Positions 19,412 through 29,124 are shown, numbered from the stretch's first letter. The stretch is DNA of 64,000 bases from Candidatus Carbonibacillus altaicus (GCA_003050645.1 PEBX01000002.1:33966-97965), one strand, 5' to 3'. Notes: generated by a model from the letters alone, not told the origin. Translations and numbers: made by a program.

Positions 19412-20539
19412 TTAGGGAAATAGTACAAAACTCGAAATCACTTTGCGCTCTTTACCGTCGGAAGGTTTATTTAATACTTTACCGTTGTAATAAAACGTGC
19501 TGGAGCCCCCACCGTCGAGATTATAGGCATCACGGATGTTGAGGCCGATCAGTTTATCCTGTGCATCTTCTAACGTGACCCCCTCGCTGTAGCCTTTTTG
19601 CCGACCATCGATGACGATCATGAGCACATCACCGTTTGTAAAATGGCCGATCAGCGTGCGGGGTTCTTTTTTATTCGCCCAAGCTTTGGGGATGGGCTGT
19701 TTTTTGCCGTCTTTGATGAGTGTCGGGAGAAACGATGCGCCCTGCAGAACTCCTAAGGATTCAAGCGCCTCGCGGTCGGTGATCGTCCCGCCAACGAGCT
19801 GGCCGCCTTTGTTAAAGCCGATAAAGCTTACCTCCGAATTTGTAGAAAACACTTTGATTTCACCGTCGACGATGGTCGTACCGATCGGATAGATGAGCCC
19901 GTCTTCCGGTTTCCTCCAGAAACCTCCGGCATTAATCGCGAGCACCCCCCCCGTTCGTTTGGCCATGCTGGAGACCGTCTCCCCGTACGAGCCCAAAAGG
20001 TTATTTTCAGACGGGGCGAGCACGAGGCGAATGGCGGATGGGTCATGCAGTTTGATTTTGGCCATATATCCGGCATAACCAACTTCTTTTAAAGAAAATA
20101 CTTTCACTGTCGCGCGCTTACCAAAGGTTTGTCCGATGGGGTTGCCTAATTTTTTAGCGAGAATCGTGTCAAGCGTATCTTTTGTCTCCTGAATATGTTT
20201 GCTGCTTGCCTGGACGATGCGCTCCAGATCACCCCGGGTGGCACTGACTCCGGCTGTTTCGTTATCCGCAAACGAGCGGATATCAGCGAGATAACGGCTG
20301 ATCGTCTCACGCTCCTCGGTAAAAGGCTTAACCGGCGCTTCCGTTAACGCATCGATGTGTGTTTGTTGCTCACGCACGGCTGCTTCGACCTTTTCAAAAG
20401 CAAGTACCGCATCGTTCAGCGCTTGCCTTACGGATAAGAGGTCGGTCGTGATCGTCTCACGCGCCTCCCAAAGCGGATAGAAGGTTGCCACAGCGATCAT
20501 GAGAAGACCGAGAAGAGCGCCCTGTATTTTCCAGAACAA
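19412..20539 (-). CDS. Membrane-anchored phosphodiester glycosidase (NAGPA) domain protein
   Basis: 375 residues from TTG 20539, chosen because AGGAGG lies nine bases before it. One N-terminal helix (residues 5-25) anchors the protein, then a coiled-coil stretch (about 30-125), then a NAGPA domain facing outside. The domain shows VLAINAGGFW near 215, NLDGGGSSTFYYNGK near 340, and a PSDGKERKV end, the usual motifs of bacterial NAGPA proteins that hydrolyse or handle phosphodiester-linked sugars of the wall or exopolysaccharide. Likely paired with the coiled-coil membrane protein just upstream. Confidence 0.82.
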   Translation of the reverse strand: MFWKIQGALLGLLMIAVATFYPLWEARETITTDLLSVRQALNDAVLAFEKVEAAVREQQTHIDALTEAPVKPFTEERETISRYLADIRSFADNETAGVSATRGDLERIVQASSKHIQETKDTLDTILAKKLGNPIGQTFGKRATVKVFSLKEVGYAGYMAKIKLHDPSAIRLVLAPSENNLLGSYGETVSSMAKRTGGVLAINAGGFWRKPEDGLIYPIGTTIVDGEIKVFSTNSEVSFIGFNKGGQLVGGTITDREALESLGVLQGASFLPTLIKDGKKQPIPKAWANKKEPRTLIGHFTNGDVLMIVIDGRQKGYSEGVTLEDAQDKLIGLNIRDAYNLDGGGSSTFYYNGKVLNKPSDGKERKVISSFVLFP

Positions 20540-20695
20540 AATGACGAGCCTCCTATTGTTCAATGAATATCTGTCTTTTACGTTGTATCTTTATGAACGA
20601 TTGACATAAACGATTGACATACTAGAAGCATGTCCGATGACTTGAGTTTTGATGATGTGTCCATGGGGGATATAGTTCAGTTAGCTCACGAGTGG

Positions 20696-21199
20696 TTAAT
20701 ACATCCGTGCGGCGTCTTCGAGTTTTTTAATCTGGACACTCAGCTGATCTAACTTACTGGCGAGCGTATTGATTTGTTGGATGAGGGCCTGGCGCGAAGC
20801 ATCGGTTTTTTGGATGGCGCCACCGGTGGCCGTGAGTTCCTTTTGTACGGCGACCATTTCTTCCTTGATTTTCTCAAAATCCCCGGAGAGCGTGCTCAAC
20901 CGGTCATTTTGCTCGCGAATGGACGTGTTCACGGCATCGATGCGCACTTCCAGCGCTTCATTTTGCGCTTTGAGCGCGGCGAGTTCTGCTTCATATGATG
21001 AAAGCACATTTTGCATGAGCTGGTAACCGTAGGCGGCGACTGTCCCCCACAGGGCCAAACTCACAACCCAGGGTACGATCCCGAGTAGAAATTTGAACCA
21101 GAGGGGGCGTTTTTTCTTTGCTTCTATTTCTTCACGGCGGAGCAAAATCTCTTCTGCTACTGCCTCGCCAGCTTGGAGCGACAGCTCACGTTCGGACAT
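20696..21199 (-). CDS. Hypothetical single-pass membrane protein with long coiled coil
   Basis: 167 residues. A charged N-terminus (about 37 residues) precedes one transmembrane helix (LLGIVPWVVSLALWGTVAAYGY, residues 38-60), and the outer part is almost entirely heptad-like coiled coil to the end. No family recognised. AGGAG precedes the ATG. The topology resembles that of the NAGPA protein encoded 157 bases downstream, which also has a membrane anchor followed by a coiled coil. Pairing of the two through these segments is inference. Confidence 0.7.
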   Translation of the reverse strand: MSERELSLQAGEAVAEEILLRREEIEAKKKRPLWFKFLLGIVPWVVSLALWGTVAAYGYQLMQNVLSSYEAELAALKAQNEALEVRIDAVNTSIREQNDRLSTLSGDFEKIKEEMVAVQKELTATGGAIQKTDASRQALIQQINTLASKLDQLSVQIKKLEDAARMY

Positions 21200-21319
21200 C
21201 TCGCCTCATCTCCTATGATATAATCGAATCTAGTAAACTGTGTCCATAGAAAATAAGACGAGCAGAGCGTCAAAAAGTTGCGCACCCTGACTGTTTTTAG
21301 AAGATCATGTTGCATGAGG

Positions 21320-22669
21320 TTAAATGTGCTGAGAAGCCGGTTGCGATGACGATCCTCCTGGCACGCGGAATAAAATAAGGACGCCGATCAGGACAAAGAG
21401 CATAAGGCTGCCCAGGGCCAGGCGGCTGGCCGTGGCGCCCAGCTGCTGAAAAATGAGGGCGATCGTACCGTAGACAAAAGGACCGATGATGCTGGAGACG
21501 CGGCCGGAGAAGGCAAATAACCCGAAAAACTGTCCGCGTTTTTCCGGCGGTGCCAGTTCGACGATGAGGACTCGGGAAGTGACCCAGACCGAGCCCATCG
21601 CGATGCCATAAAGCGATCCGGCGGCCCAGAACATGCCAGCGTTGACGGTGAAGGTGGCAAGGCCTAGGGCTAAAAGTAAAATGACGGAGACGAGGAGAAG
21701 CCCATTTTTAGAACCGTAACGTCTGGCAAAGAAGCCTAGAGCAAAAGAGCCGATGATGGTCGAGATGGTCGAAACGAGGTACAGGAGGAGAAAAGCTCCC
21801 GACTCCAACCCGACGACTGTTCGGGCATAGACGGTCATCATGGCAATCGCCGTGGCCAGCGCATCGTTAATAAAAAAGTAGGCGATCATGAGCAAAAAGA
21901 CGTTGCGATACAGGCGCATATCGAGAAACGTCTGCACGATTTCTCGATAACCGGCAAAAAGAGGGAGCTTTTTTTGTGCCGGGCGCGGCCGATCCCGGTA
22001 ACTGAAGAAAAAAGGCACCGTTAACAGGAAATAGAGAAGAGCGGTCGGAAGAAAGGCGCTTGCGAAGTCGTTTCCGACGAGAAGATAGACGGTGAGTCCG
22101 AGTAAGGTACCGAAGTAACCGAACGAAACGCCAAATCCTGAGATGAGTGGCAGTTCTTTACCCCGTCCCAGATCACCCAGGACGTTATCGTAAAAAACAA
22201 CGCTCGATTGGAAAAAAAACTTACCGATGACGAAAAAAATAAGGACGAGAAAAATGTTAAAAGGTAAACCGTAAAGCGTCGTTTCTGCGAATTTCCCGGG
22301 AAACTGTGCCATGATCCCCATAAGCACCGTGCTCAGGACGGCCACGAGCGTAAACGGATAAAGAAAGGCTTTTTTACGACCGGTCGCATCCATCCACACA
22401 CCGTATAGAGGGGAGAGCAGGACGAGAAAAAAAGCAGAGATGGCATTGGCATAGCTCACGAATGTGTTAGCCAGCTGGTCCTGAGCGCCTAGGGCCTGCG
22501 TCAGGTAAAAGGGGAAAAAAAGGGTGACGACGTTTGACGAATAAACCGTATTGGCGGCGTCATACAGCATCCAGCCTATGACCGGTGCCGATAAAAAAAG
22601 CTCTTTCGCTTTGCGTTCGGCGGGCATCGCTGATTCTTCTGGCGAAAGGTGCGGTGTATCTTGATGCAT
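21320..22669 (-). CDS. MFS transporter, UMF1 (Atg22-like) family
   Basis: 449-residue polytopic membrane protein with about twelve helices. The N-terminal SAPVIGWMLYDAANTVYSSNV is the hallmark of the UMF1/Atg22 group, followed by LSPLYGVWMDATGRKKAF in the first cytoplasmic loop. ATG 22669 is preferred over an ATG nine codons upstream because AAGGAG precedes it by about eight bases. Substrate unknown; members are suspected amino-acid or small-solute exporters. Confidence 0.85.
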   Translation of the reverse strand: MHQDTPHLSPEESAMPAERKAKELFLSAPVIGWMLYDAANTVYSSNVVTLFFPFYLTQALGAQDQLANTFVSYANAISAFFLVLLSPLYGVWMDATGRKKAFLYPFTLVAVLSTVLMGIMAQFPGKFAETTLYGLPFNIFLVLIFFVIGKFFFQSSVVFYDNVLGDLGRGKELPLISGFGVSFGYFGTLLGLTVYLLVGNDFASAFLPTALLYFLLTVPFFFSYRDRPRPAQKKLPLFAGYREIVQTFLDMRLYRNVFLLMIAYFFINDALATAIAMMTVYARTVVGLESGAFLLLYLVSTISTIIGSFALGFFARRYGSKNGLLLVSVILLLALGLATFTVNAGMFWAAGSLYGIAMGSVWVTSRVLIVELAPPEKRGQFFGLFAFSGRVSSIIGPFVYGTIALIFQQLGATASRLALGSLMLFVLIGVLILFRVPGGSSSQPASQHI

Positions 22670-22696
22670 GACAACACTCCTTTGCAAAATGATCAA

Positions 22697-23081
22697 ACAA
22701 CTTTATTGTATCAATATTTATGCAAATGTGCCAGTCCCTGCCAAAAGCAGTTGCAAAAAGCTATAAGGCGGATTATACTGTCTACTATACGCAAACAAAC
22801 GGTCCGGTAACGGTAGTCATTCAAAACACGTAGCAAGGTCAAACAGATAGCAGATATATGTAGGTAGCGCATTTTTTGCAACATCGACATCGCGTTGTTT
22901 ACCGTCAAAAAGGTAGCAGAAGTATAGGTAGTTGTGCACGAAGGCTAAAGAACCATAAACAGAAAAAAGCCGGTACCAGGGGAGTAAAAACCGTGAAAGT
23001 AAAAAAGTTGACAGAGAAAAAATCCAGAGAGTAAAACACGAGAGTAAAAGGCTAAAGAGTAAAAGGAAAGCAGGGAAAAAG
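22697..23081. other. Gap of about 385 bases ending in an AGTAAAA repeat
   Basis: No gene is visible. The first 250 bases, between divergent genes, carry no structure I recognise beyond a possible TACAAT -10 for the MFS gene at about 22711-22716 (minus strand). From 22980 to 23070 the plus strand is purine-rich with at least five copies of GAGTAAAA or AAGTAAAA at irregular 13-30 base spacing, running into the start of pheB. Confidence 0.55.
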
Positions 23082-23600
23082 GTGCAGCCAGAAAACCGTG
23101 ATCGTCATTTCCCACATGAGCGTCTTGATTCAGGCGAAACAGCAGAGCCATCCAAACGATGGCGCTATTACCTCGTGCGTGAAGATCTTTTGCCGGAAGC
23201 GATGATCAAAACGGCCCAGGCCAAACACCTTCTAGCACGAGGTGCCGTGACATCTGTATTACACGCTACACGCCTGGTTGGTTTAAGTCGCAGTGCGTTT
23301 TATAAATATAAAGACGGTGTGTTTTGGTATGATGCCATGCACGGTGAGCGCATTTACGTTCTTTCCATGAACCTCGATCACCAGCGGGGCGTTTTATCGC
23401 AGGTCCTCGGGCAGCTTGCGGAGATCGGTGCCAATATACTGACGATTCATCAGACCATTCCGCTACAAGAAGTCGCCAACGTCACGATCTCTCTAGAGCT
23501 TCCGGCGGAAGCAGTCGATGAAGAACTGCTCTTGGCACGGCTTCGTATGATTCCGGGGGTTTCCCGCCTGGAGATCGTCGGTCGCGGTATGGAACAATAA
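23082..23600 (+). CDS. pheB: ACT domain protein PheB (UPF0735)
   Basis: 172-residue regulatory-type protein. The N-terminal RWRYYLVREDLLPEAMIKT and GLSRSAFYKYKDGVF are diagnostic of the UPF0735/PheB family, whose first part resembles a helix-turn-helix. A C-terminal ACT domain (about 95-170, RIYVLSMNLDHQRGVLSQVL) probably binds an amino acid. GTG start at 23082 after GGGAAAAAG. In Bacillus it lies next to pheA and obg; here it precedes thrC. The exact role is not established. Confidence 0.9.
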   Translation: MQPENRDRHFPHERLDSGETAEPSKRWRYYLVREDLLPEAMIKTAQAKHLLARGAVTSVLHATRLVGLSRSAFYKYKDGVFWYDAMHGERIYVLSMNLDHQRGVLSQVLGQLAEIGANILTIHQTIPLQEVANVTISLELPAEAVDEELLLARLRMIPGVSRLEIVGRGMEQ

Positions 23601-23659
23601 AACAACTTAGAACTGTTTACAAGCAACCTAAAATATTTGAAAAGAAACGAAAAGGGGGC

Positions 23660-23880
23660 TTAAAGCAACTTGAGAAGCTTAAAATAACTTTAAGAGCTTA
23701 AAGCAGCTTAAAAAACTTAAAGCAATGTAAAGCAGCGAGCACCAACTTGAAGCAGCTTAAAGTAACTGAAAGTAACATGAAGCAGCTTAAAAAAACAAAA
23801 AACAATGTAAAACAACCTAAAGAATCTAAAACAACCTAAAGAAACTTAAATCAGTTTAAAACCGGTAGGTATAAAGATAA
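23660..23880 (+). repeat. A-rich array of degenerate 9-11 bp units (TTAAAGCAGC type)
   Basis: About 220 bases between pheB and thrC are built from 15 or more variants of TTAAAGCAGC/TTAAAGCAAC, so AAA tracts recur roughly once per helical turn. There are no stop-free long frames, hairpins or promoter boxes of note. Phased A-tracts can bend DNA, so an effect on thrC transcription is possible but unproven. Confidence 0.7.
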
Positions 23881-23911
23881 TCATTTTTGCATATAGAGGA
23901 GTGGAGCGATC

Positions 23912-24967
23912 ATGCGCGAAGGTATTCTCAAAAAATATGAACAGTTTTTGCCTGTGACGGAAAACACGCCGCGGATTTCTCTCGGAGAAGGTGACACCCC
24001 GCTCGTCTATCTGGATCGATTATCGGCGCTCCTGGAAGTCAGGCTTTATGCCAAGCTGGAAGGGCTTAATCCGACGGGCTCGTTTAAAGATCGAGGGATG
24101 GTGCTGGCTGTGGCCAAGGCCAAGGAAGCCGGGGCGAAGACGGTGATCTGCGCCTCGACCGGAAACACCTCAGCCTCCGCCGCTGCTTACGCGGCACATG
24201 CCGGCATGCGCGCGGTAGTCGTCATTCCCGAAGGAAAAGTTGCTGTCGGCAAACTCGCTCAGGCGCTTTTGTACGGTGCGGAGATTATTCAAATTACGGG
24301 TAATTTTGACCAAGGCTTAGCCCTCGTCAGGAAGCTCGCCGACGGGGAAGGGATGGTGCTCGTCAATTCCGTTAACCCGTATCGTCTCGAAGGTCAAAAG
24401 ACGGGAGCGTTTGAAATTATCGAATCGCTCGGCCGCGCACCAGATGTGTTGGCGATTCCCGTCGGCAATGCCGGTAACATTTCCGCCTACTGGCAGGGCT
24501 TTGTGGAAGCCGTTCCGGAAGGGGCTAAACGTCCGAAAATGTTTGGGTTTGAAGCGGAAGGCGCCGCCGCAATCGTGCGCGGGGAACCGATCCTGCATCC
24601 GGAGACGGTGGCGAGTGCGATTCGTATCGGCAATCCGGCGAGCTGGGAAAAGGCAGTTCACGCAGCTCGGGATTCGGGCGGGCGCATTGCAGCAGTGAGC
24701 GATGCCGAGATTCTAGAAGCATACCGAAAGCTCGCGCTCATGGAGGGCGTCTTCGTGGAACCGGCTTCGGCTGCGGCGGTGGCCGGTCTTTTCAAAGCAA
24801 AAAGCGAGGGGTGGCTCACATCTAACATCACCGTCGTCGCCGTGCTGACCGGAAACGGTCTCAAGGACCCCGACATGGCCATGAAAGAAGTACATGCCGA
24901 ACTTGCGACGCTCCCCCCTGAGGAAGAAAGCATCCGCTCTTATCTATTGAAACGTGGGGCGGTGTAA
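23912..24967 (+). CDS. thrC: Threonine synthase
   Basis: PLP enzyme converting O-phosphohomoserine to threonine. 351 residues, normal for the Bacillus type. The PLP lysine is in [13 protein letters not shown] (about residues 52-64), the phosphate loop is PVGNAGNI near 186, and the ending [11 protein letters not shown] is typical. ATG 23912 has GAGGAG upstream. thrB follows 7 bases after the stop. The hom gene often found in front of thrC is not here; the repeat array occupies that place. Confidence 0.96.
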   Translation: MREGILKKYEQFLPVTENTPRISLGEGDTPLVYLDRLSALLEVRLYAKLEGLNPTGSFKDRGMVLAVAKAKEAGAKTVICASTGNTSASAAAYAAHAGMRAVVVIPEGKVAVGKLAQALLYGAEIIQITGNFDQGLALVRKLADGEGMVLVNSVNPYRLEGQKTGAFEIIESLGRAPDVLAIPVGNAGNISAYWQGFVEAVPEGAKRPKMFGFEAEGAAAIVRGEPILHPETVASAIRIGNPASWEKAVHAARDSGGRIAAVSDAEILEAYRKLALMEGVFVEPASAAAVAGLFKAKSEGWLTSNITVVAVLTGNGLKDPDMAMKEVHAELATLPPEEESIRSYLLKRGAV

Positions 24968-24974
24968 CATTACG

Positions 24975-25913
24975 ATGATAACGTATGACGTGAAGGTGCC
25001 AGCTACATCCGCCAATCTCGGTCCGGGTTTTGACACCTTAGGCATGGCGGTTGAACTTTTTTTAAACGTCCAGGCGACGTTTGGCGGGGGAGAGGGCATC
25101 GACGTACGCGCCATGGCCGAGGGAGGAGAGGACAGAGTTCCTCGCGATGAGCGGAACCTTATTTATCAGAGTATGGTTCGCCTTTTTCAGGCCGCTAAAG
25201 AACCGATGCCGACCGTACACCTGGTGATCGAAAGTGAAATCCCGCTTACGAGCGGACTCGGTTCCAGTGCCGCGGCCATTGTGGCTGGCGTGACACTGGC
25301 CAACGCCTATCTCGGTGCACCTTTTTCCTCAGGCGATCTCCTCCATCTGGCGACGCTCATCGAAGGGCATCCGGATAACGTAGCGCCAGCACTGTTAGGT
25401 GGGCTTGTCGCTGCGACATACGATAAGAGGCGCGGGCGGGTGTATGCGCATCAGGTGCACTCAGCACCGGGACTGTCTTTGCTTGCCCTTCGCCCGCCGT
25501 ATGAACTGGCGACGGAAAAAGCCCGTCAGGCGCTACCGGATATGTACAGCCGGGAAGATGTCGTCTATGCGCTCGGGCAACTTGCGCTCTTATTAGAAGC
25601 GATTCATCATGAAGCGTGGGATCTTTTGCGCCTGGCACTCAATGATCGTTTGCACGAACCGTATCGACTTCCGCTCATCCCCGGTGCCGAACGTCTTTTG
25701 GCACTGGGACAGGAAGCGCCGAGCTTGGGGATGTATTTAAGCGGTGCCGGACCGACGCTGATGGCGCTTTTTAAAACCGATGCGGATCGTGCGGCCTGGC
25801 TGGCGTGGACCGAGTCTTATGGTGGTCTCACAGGCTGGCGGGCGCTCCCCTTACGCCCTACGCCGATCGGAGCAACACTAACCGTTCGCGAGACGTCGGT
25901 CGAGTCGCCGTAG
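24975..25913 (+). CDS. thrB: Homoserine kinase
   Basis: GHMP-family kinase phosphorylating homoserine for ThrC. 312 residues from ATG 24975, with the family start VPATSANLGPGFDTLGMA. The ATP loop is PLTSGLGSSAAAI near residue 92 and the C-terminal YLSGAGPTLMAL motif is near 255. The start is seven bases after thrC, and its likely GGGGCGG ribosome-binding site lies inside the thrC end, so translation is probably coupled. Confidence 0.96.
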   Translation: MITYDVKVPATSANLGPGFDTLGMAVELFLNVQATFGGGEGIDVRAMAEGGEDRVPRDERNLIYQSMVRLFQAAKEPMPTVHLVIESEIPLTSGLGSSAAAIVAGVTLANAYLGAPFSSGDLLHLATLIEGHPDNVAPALLGGLVAATYDKRRGRVYAHQVHSAPGLSLLALRPPYELATEKARQALPDMYSREDVVYALGQLALLLEAIHHEAWDLLRLALNDRLHEPYRLPLIPGAERLLALGQEAPSLGMYLSGAGPTLMALFKTDADRAAWLAWTESYGGLTGWRALPLRPTPIGATLTVRETSVESP

Positions 25914-26032
25914 AATACAAATCATAAAGAAGCCACGTTTCATCGATGATTTCAATTGATCGATGCGATCGATCATGATGATGAGAAAGCGATGTATCCA
26001 GAAGTTCGATGAAGATAGGAGTGTTATAGAGC

Positions 26033-26998
26033 GTGACATCTTTTTCAAAGGAAACAGAATCGATGGCAACAGAATCGAACAAAAAAGAACTAGCCGGTCG
26101 GGGCGAGGATGAGACGGAAGGAGCGAGCGTCCGGACAAAGCGTGTTGGATATTTAGGGCCGGCCGGATCCTATTCAGAAGAAGCTGCGCGTCGTCTTCCG
26201 CTCGCACATAAAGAGCTCTACCCGCTCGGCACCATTCCCGATGTGCTGGAGGCGGTTGCGGAAGGGACGCTCGAACTCGGACTTATACCGATTGAAAACT
26301 CGATCGAAGGCTCAGTGACGCAAGCGTTAGACTGGTTGATTCACGAGGTCGATCTGATCATACAGGCAGAAATCGTTCTCCCCATTCATCACGGCTTGTA
26401 CGTTCATCCCGCCAACAAAGCGCTGTCGCGTACGGAAATCACCCGTGTTTTTTCACATCCCCAAGCCATTGCCCAGAGTCACCGTTTTTTGCGCCGTCAT
26501 CTGCCGCGCTCGGGTGTCGAGCTTACGACGAGTACGAGTGAGGCGATGCGGCTCGTTAGCGAAGCGGCAGGGGAACGATGGGCGGCGATCGGTTCTGTCG
26601 AGGCCGCGAAACGATACGGGCTTTATCTTTTACAGGGAAGTGTGCAGGATTACGAGACGAATGCTACGCGCTTTGTCGTCGCGTCTCGGCCAGGTGAAGC
26701 GGCGGCCTTCACCCAGCCGGCAGAAAAAACGTCCGTGCTCGTCACGCTCGGCGAAGACTTTCCAGGCGCCCTGCATCAGGTGCTGGCCTGCTTTAGCTGG
26801 CGGCGCATTAACTTAAGCCGCATAGAATCGCGTCCGACCAAACGGGGACTTGGGAGTTATCATTTCTTTATCGATATTGAGCGCCCGGGGGACGATCCGC
26901 TCGTTAAGGCGAGCCTCGAAGAGATCAAGACGCTCGGCTGTTCAGTTCGTTATCTCGGTTCGTATCCTGTGTTAAAAAACGACGTATCGGATGAATGA
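26033..26998 (+). CDS. pheA: Prephenate dehydratase
   Basis: Makes phenylpyruvate from prephenate in phenylalanine synthesis. The catalytic domain starts at GYLGPAGSYSEEAA (about residue 39), has IPIENSIEGSV near 86 and the conserved NATRFVV motif near 207; a C-terminal ACT domain (about 228-315) contains the ESRP motif that binds phenylalanine for feedback inhibition. The GTG at 26033 (AGGAGTG 11 bases before) gives 321 residues with a 35-residue hydrophilic extension; ATG 26063 is an alternative. Linked to pheB as in Bacillus, though separated by thrC-thrB. Confidence 0.95.
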   Translation: MTSFSKETESMATESNKKELAGRGEDETEGASVRTKRVGYLGPAGSYSEEAARRLPLAHKELYPLGTIPDVLEAVAEGTLELGLIPIENSIEGSVTQALDWLIHEVDLIIQAEIVLPIHHGLYVHPANKALSRTEITRVFSHPQAIAQSHRFLRRHLPRSGVELTTSTSEAMRLVSEAAGERWAAIGSVEAAKRYGLYLLQGSVQDYETNATRFVVASRPGEAAAFTQPAEKTSVLVTLGEDFPGALHQVLACFSWRRINLSRIESRPTKRGLGSYHFFIDIERPGDDPLVKASLEEIKTLGCSVRYLGSYPVLKNDVSDE

Positions 26999-27072
26999 TG
27001 GGCCCTTGTCAGGGGCAAAGTGCGCTTCCCGGGCATACGCATACAGTATGCAAGACTAAGGGAGGGTACACG

Positions 27073-28275
27073 ATGTCTTATGTTGTGATTCAACCGGGGG
27101 ACACTTTGGCGGCGATTGCCGAACGTTACGGTGTGACCATCGAGACGCTAAAGGGGCTAAACCCATCGTTAGACGAGCGCTTTGAACCGGGGATGCGCCT
27201 TATACTCGGGAAGCCGGTTTTACGCGTGTCCGTTGAAACCAAAAAGACGGGTGCAACCGTAACTTCAAATGAACCGGTTGCAGCGGAGAAAGCAGTGGAC
27301 AAACGTGCTGATACCATGCCGGATACGGAAAAATCATCGGCCATTAACAAGACCTCCTTTCTTCCGGGCATGCTTCCACATGTCTTTCATCGACCTTACT
27401 TATTTCCCGATAGCAAAGAAACGCCCCTTGCGCTCGAAAAAAGTAGCGAGGTAAGCGACCATGTGGGTACCAGAGATGCTTTCGAGCAAACGGCTTTTCC
27501 GGTACAGACTACAGAAAAGTTGACTTTAAGCAACAAGGCTTCAAGCAATAAAGCTTCAACCAACAAGGTTTCAACCAATAAGGTTTCAACCAATAAGGGT
27601 TCACTTGATGAAACCTCGGCCCCTAAGACTTTAGTTCATCATACTTCAGATCGTAAACATGCATCGGATCAGACTGTTTTCGGAGAAGGCCGGACGCAAG
27701 TTGGACAGACGTCTTATGTCGATATGGATCTGGAACGCATCCGGGCGATGAGTGCGCGGGCTTTTATTTATCCGCAAAGCGCGCCTACGCCTGCGGTGCC
27801 CGCGGCACCTTCCCACCTACCGGTACGACCACCTCTGACTAACGGTCCCGTACCCGGTCTCGTGCCGCGTTATGCTCAGCCCTGGGGTATTGTGCCGATC
27901 GCTTTTTATTCGTCGATTTATTCGTCGCTTCCTGAGACAAAGTATGGGCCGGTGATCCCCTCGCCGGCGATACCGCCCGTCATGCCTTTTTTTCCTTTTG
28001 CGAACGCGCCGCACGGGTCGCTCGCTTCCCAATCATCTGCGCCGCCGGTTCAGCCGTTACAAAAAGCAGCATCCGGGCATGGTAAGCCCTATGGCCAAGA
28101 CCAGCCGATCCGCACGGTAGGACATGAAGAAAAAAAGGATGCACAAAAAGAAGGCAATCTTTCTCCAAAACAATGGGCGGAAACAACAAAAACAGAAACA
28201 ACAAAAACAACAAAAATGAGGGCGAAGCAATACCCTGTTTTAGAAATAGACCGCTGGATGATCGAAGAATCGTGA
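27073..28275 (+). CDS. safA: SafA-like spore coat morphogenetic protein with LysM domain
   Basis: 400 residues from ATG 27073 (GGGAGGG upstream). The N-terminal LysM domain (residues 2-47, VVIQPGDTLAAIAERYGVTIETLKGLNP) should bind cortex peptidoglycan, as in SafA, which sits at the cortex-coat interface. The rest is low complexity: an in-frame run of five NKAS/NKVS-type units (15-bp DNA repeats, about 27527-27601) and a proline/tyrosine-rich region. The place near pheA and upstream of yebC and bofC matches Bacillus. Outside LysM the sequence is too divergent to compare, so orthology rests on position and architecture. Confidence 0.75.
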   Translation: MSYVVIQPGDTLAAIAERYGVTIETLKGLNPSLDERFEPGMRLILGKPVLRVSVETKKTGATVTSNEPVAAEKAVDKRADTMPDTEKSSAINKTSFLPGMLPHVFHRPYLFPDSKETPLALEKSSEVSDHVGTRDAFEQTAFPVQTTEKLTLSNKASSNKASTNKVSTNKVSTNKGSLDETSAPKTLVHHTSDRKHASDQTVFGEGRTQVGQTSYVDMDLERIRAMSARAFIYPQSAPTPAVPAAPSHLPVRPPLTNGPVPGLVPRYAQPWGIVPIAFYSSIYSSLPETKYGPVIPSPAIPPVMPFFPFANAPHGSLASQSSAPPVQPLQKAASGHGKPYGQDQPIRTVGHEEKKDAQKEGNLSPKQWAETTKTETTKTTKMRAKQYPVLEIDRWMIEES

Positions 28276-28283
28276 TGATCATA

Positions 28284-28309
28284 AGAGGCAGCAGACGCCT
28301 CTTTTTTTT
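28284..28309 (+). terminator. Intrinsic terminator after safA
   Basis: AGAGGC at 28284-28289 pairs with GCCTCT at 28297-28302 around a 7-base loop, followed by a run of T to 28309. A TATAAT at 28312-28317 follows at once and may serve nadE, but no good -35 is visible. Confidence 0.85.
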
Positions 28310-28371
28310 GTTATAATAATGTCTATGCCCCTATCCAAAGGCGGTTGGCAGGGAACGTTTGAGGTGAGAAC

Positions 28372-29124
28372 ATGGATCTTTATACACAACTTTTACAAAA
28401 CTATGAGGACACCCTCTCTACAGATGTCGCTAGGCGGGTGAGATTCATTCGCGATACGGTGGAAGGTGCCGGGGCCAAAGGTGCGCTGGTCGGACTTTCC
28501 GGAGGTATCGACAGCGCTGTCGTGCTGGCGCTACTCGTTAAGGCCTTGGGGGAGGAGCGGGTTTTAGCCCTCTGGTTGCCGATCGAATCCGACCCCCGTC
28601 ATGCCCACGATGCTCAGACAGTGGCGGAAACGTTTGGTGTGAAGCTTCACACGATCGATCTGATCGAACCATACCGGGCGTTTCTCGGTGTGATTAAAGA
28701 AGCTTTATCCGGCGGTTTGACGTATACCGGAAACATTAAAGCGCGCCTCCGGATGATCGCCCTTTATGCGTATGCCAACGCGCTCGGGTACCTCGTGAGC
28801 GACACATCGAACCGGAGCGAGTTGTATGTCGGTTACATCACCAAGGGTGGCGATGCGGTCGCCGATTTTAACCCGCTTGCATCACTGGTAAAAGCGCAGG
28901 TGCGCCTTTTAGCGCGGTACCTCGGGATTCCGGAGGCGGTCATTGAAAAGCCGCCGAGTGCAGACCTCTTTCCGGGGCAAAACGATGAAAATGAACTCGG
29001 TGTGACATATGAGGCACTTGATCGTTATTTGCTCACGGGAGAAGGTGAGCCGGAAGTGGTGCAGCGCATCGAATATTTGCATGCCATCAGCCGTCATAAA
29101 CGCGAGCCGATGTCTTCAATATAA
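28372..29124 (+). CDS. nadE: NH3-dependent NAD synthetase
   Basis: Converts deamido-NAD to NAD with ammonia and ATP. 250 residues, the short form without a glutaminase domain. ATP-pyrophosphatase loop LVGLSGGIDSAVVLAL at residues 39-54, LVSDTSNRSELYVGYITKGGDAVADFNPLA-type substrate segment near 142, and KPPSADLFPGQNDENELG near 192 are all conserved. It occupies the place where Bacillus has other NAD genes near safA. Confidence 0.95.
   Translation: MDLYTQLLQNYEDTLSTDVARRVRFIRDTVEGAGAKGALVGLSGGIDSAVVLALLVKALGEERVLALWLPIESDPRHAHDAQTVAETFGVKLHTIDLIEPYRAFLGVIKEALSGGLTYTGNIKARLRMIALYAYANALGYLVSDTSNRSELYVGYITKGGDAVADFNPLASLVKAQVRLLARYLGIPEAVIEKPPSADLFPGQNDENELGVTYEALDRYLLTGEGEPEVVQRIEYLHAISRHKREPMSSI

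Noticed and set aside
22711..22908. 65-codon minus-strand frame upstream of the MFS gene
   Set aside because: No ribosome-binding site and no recognisable content.
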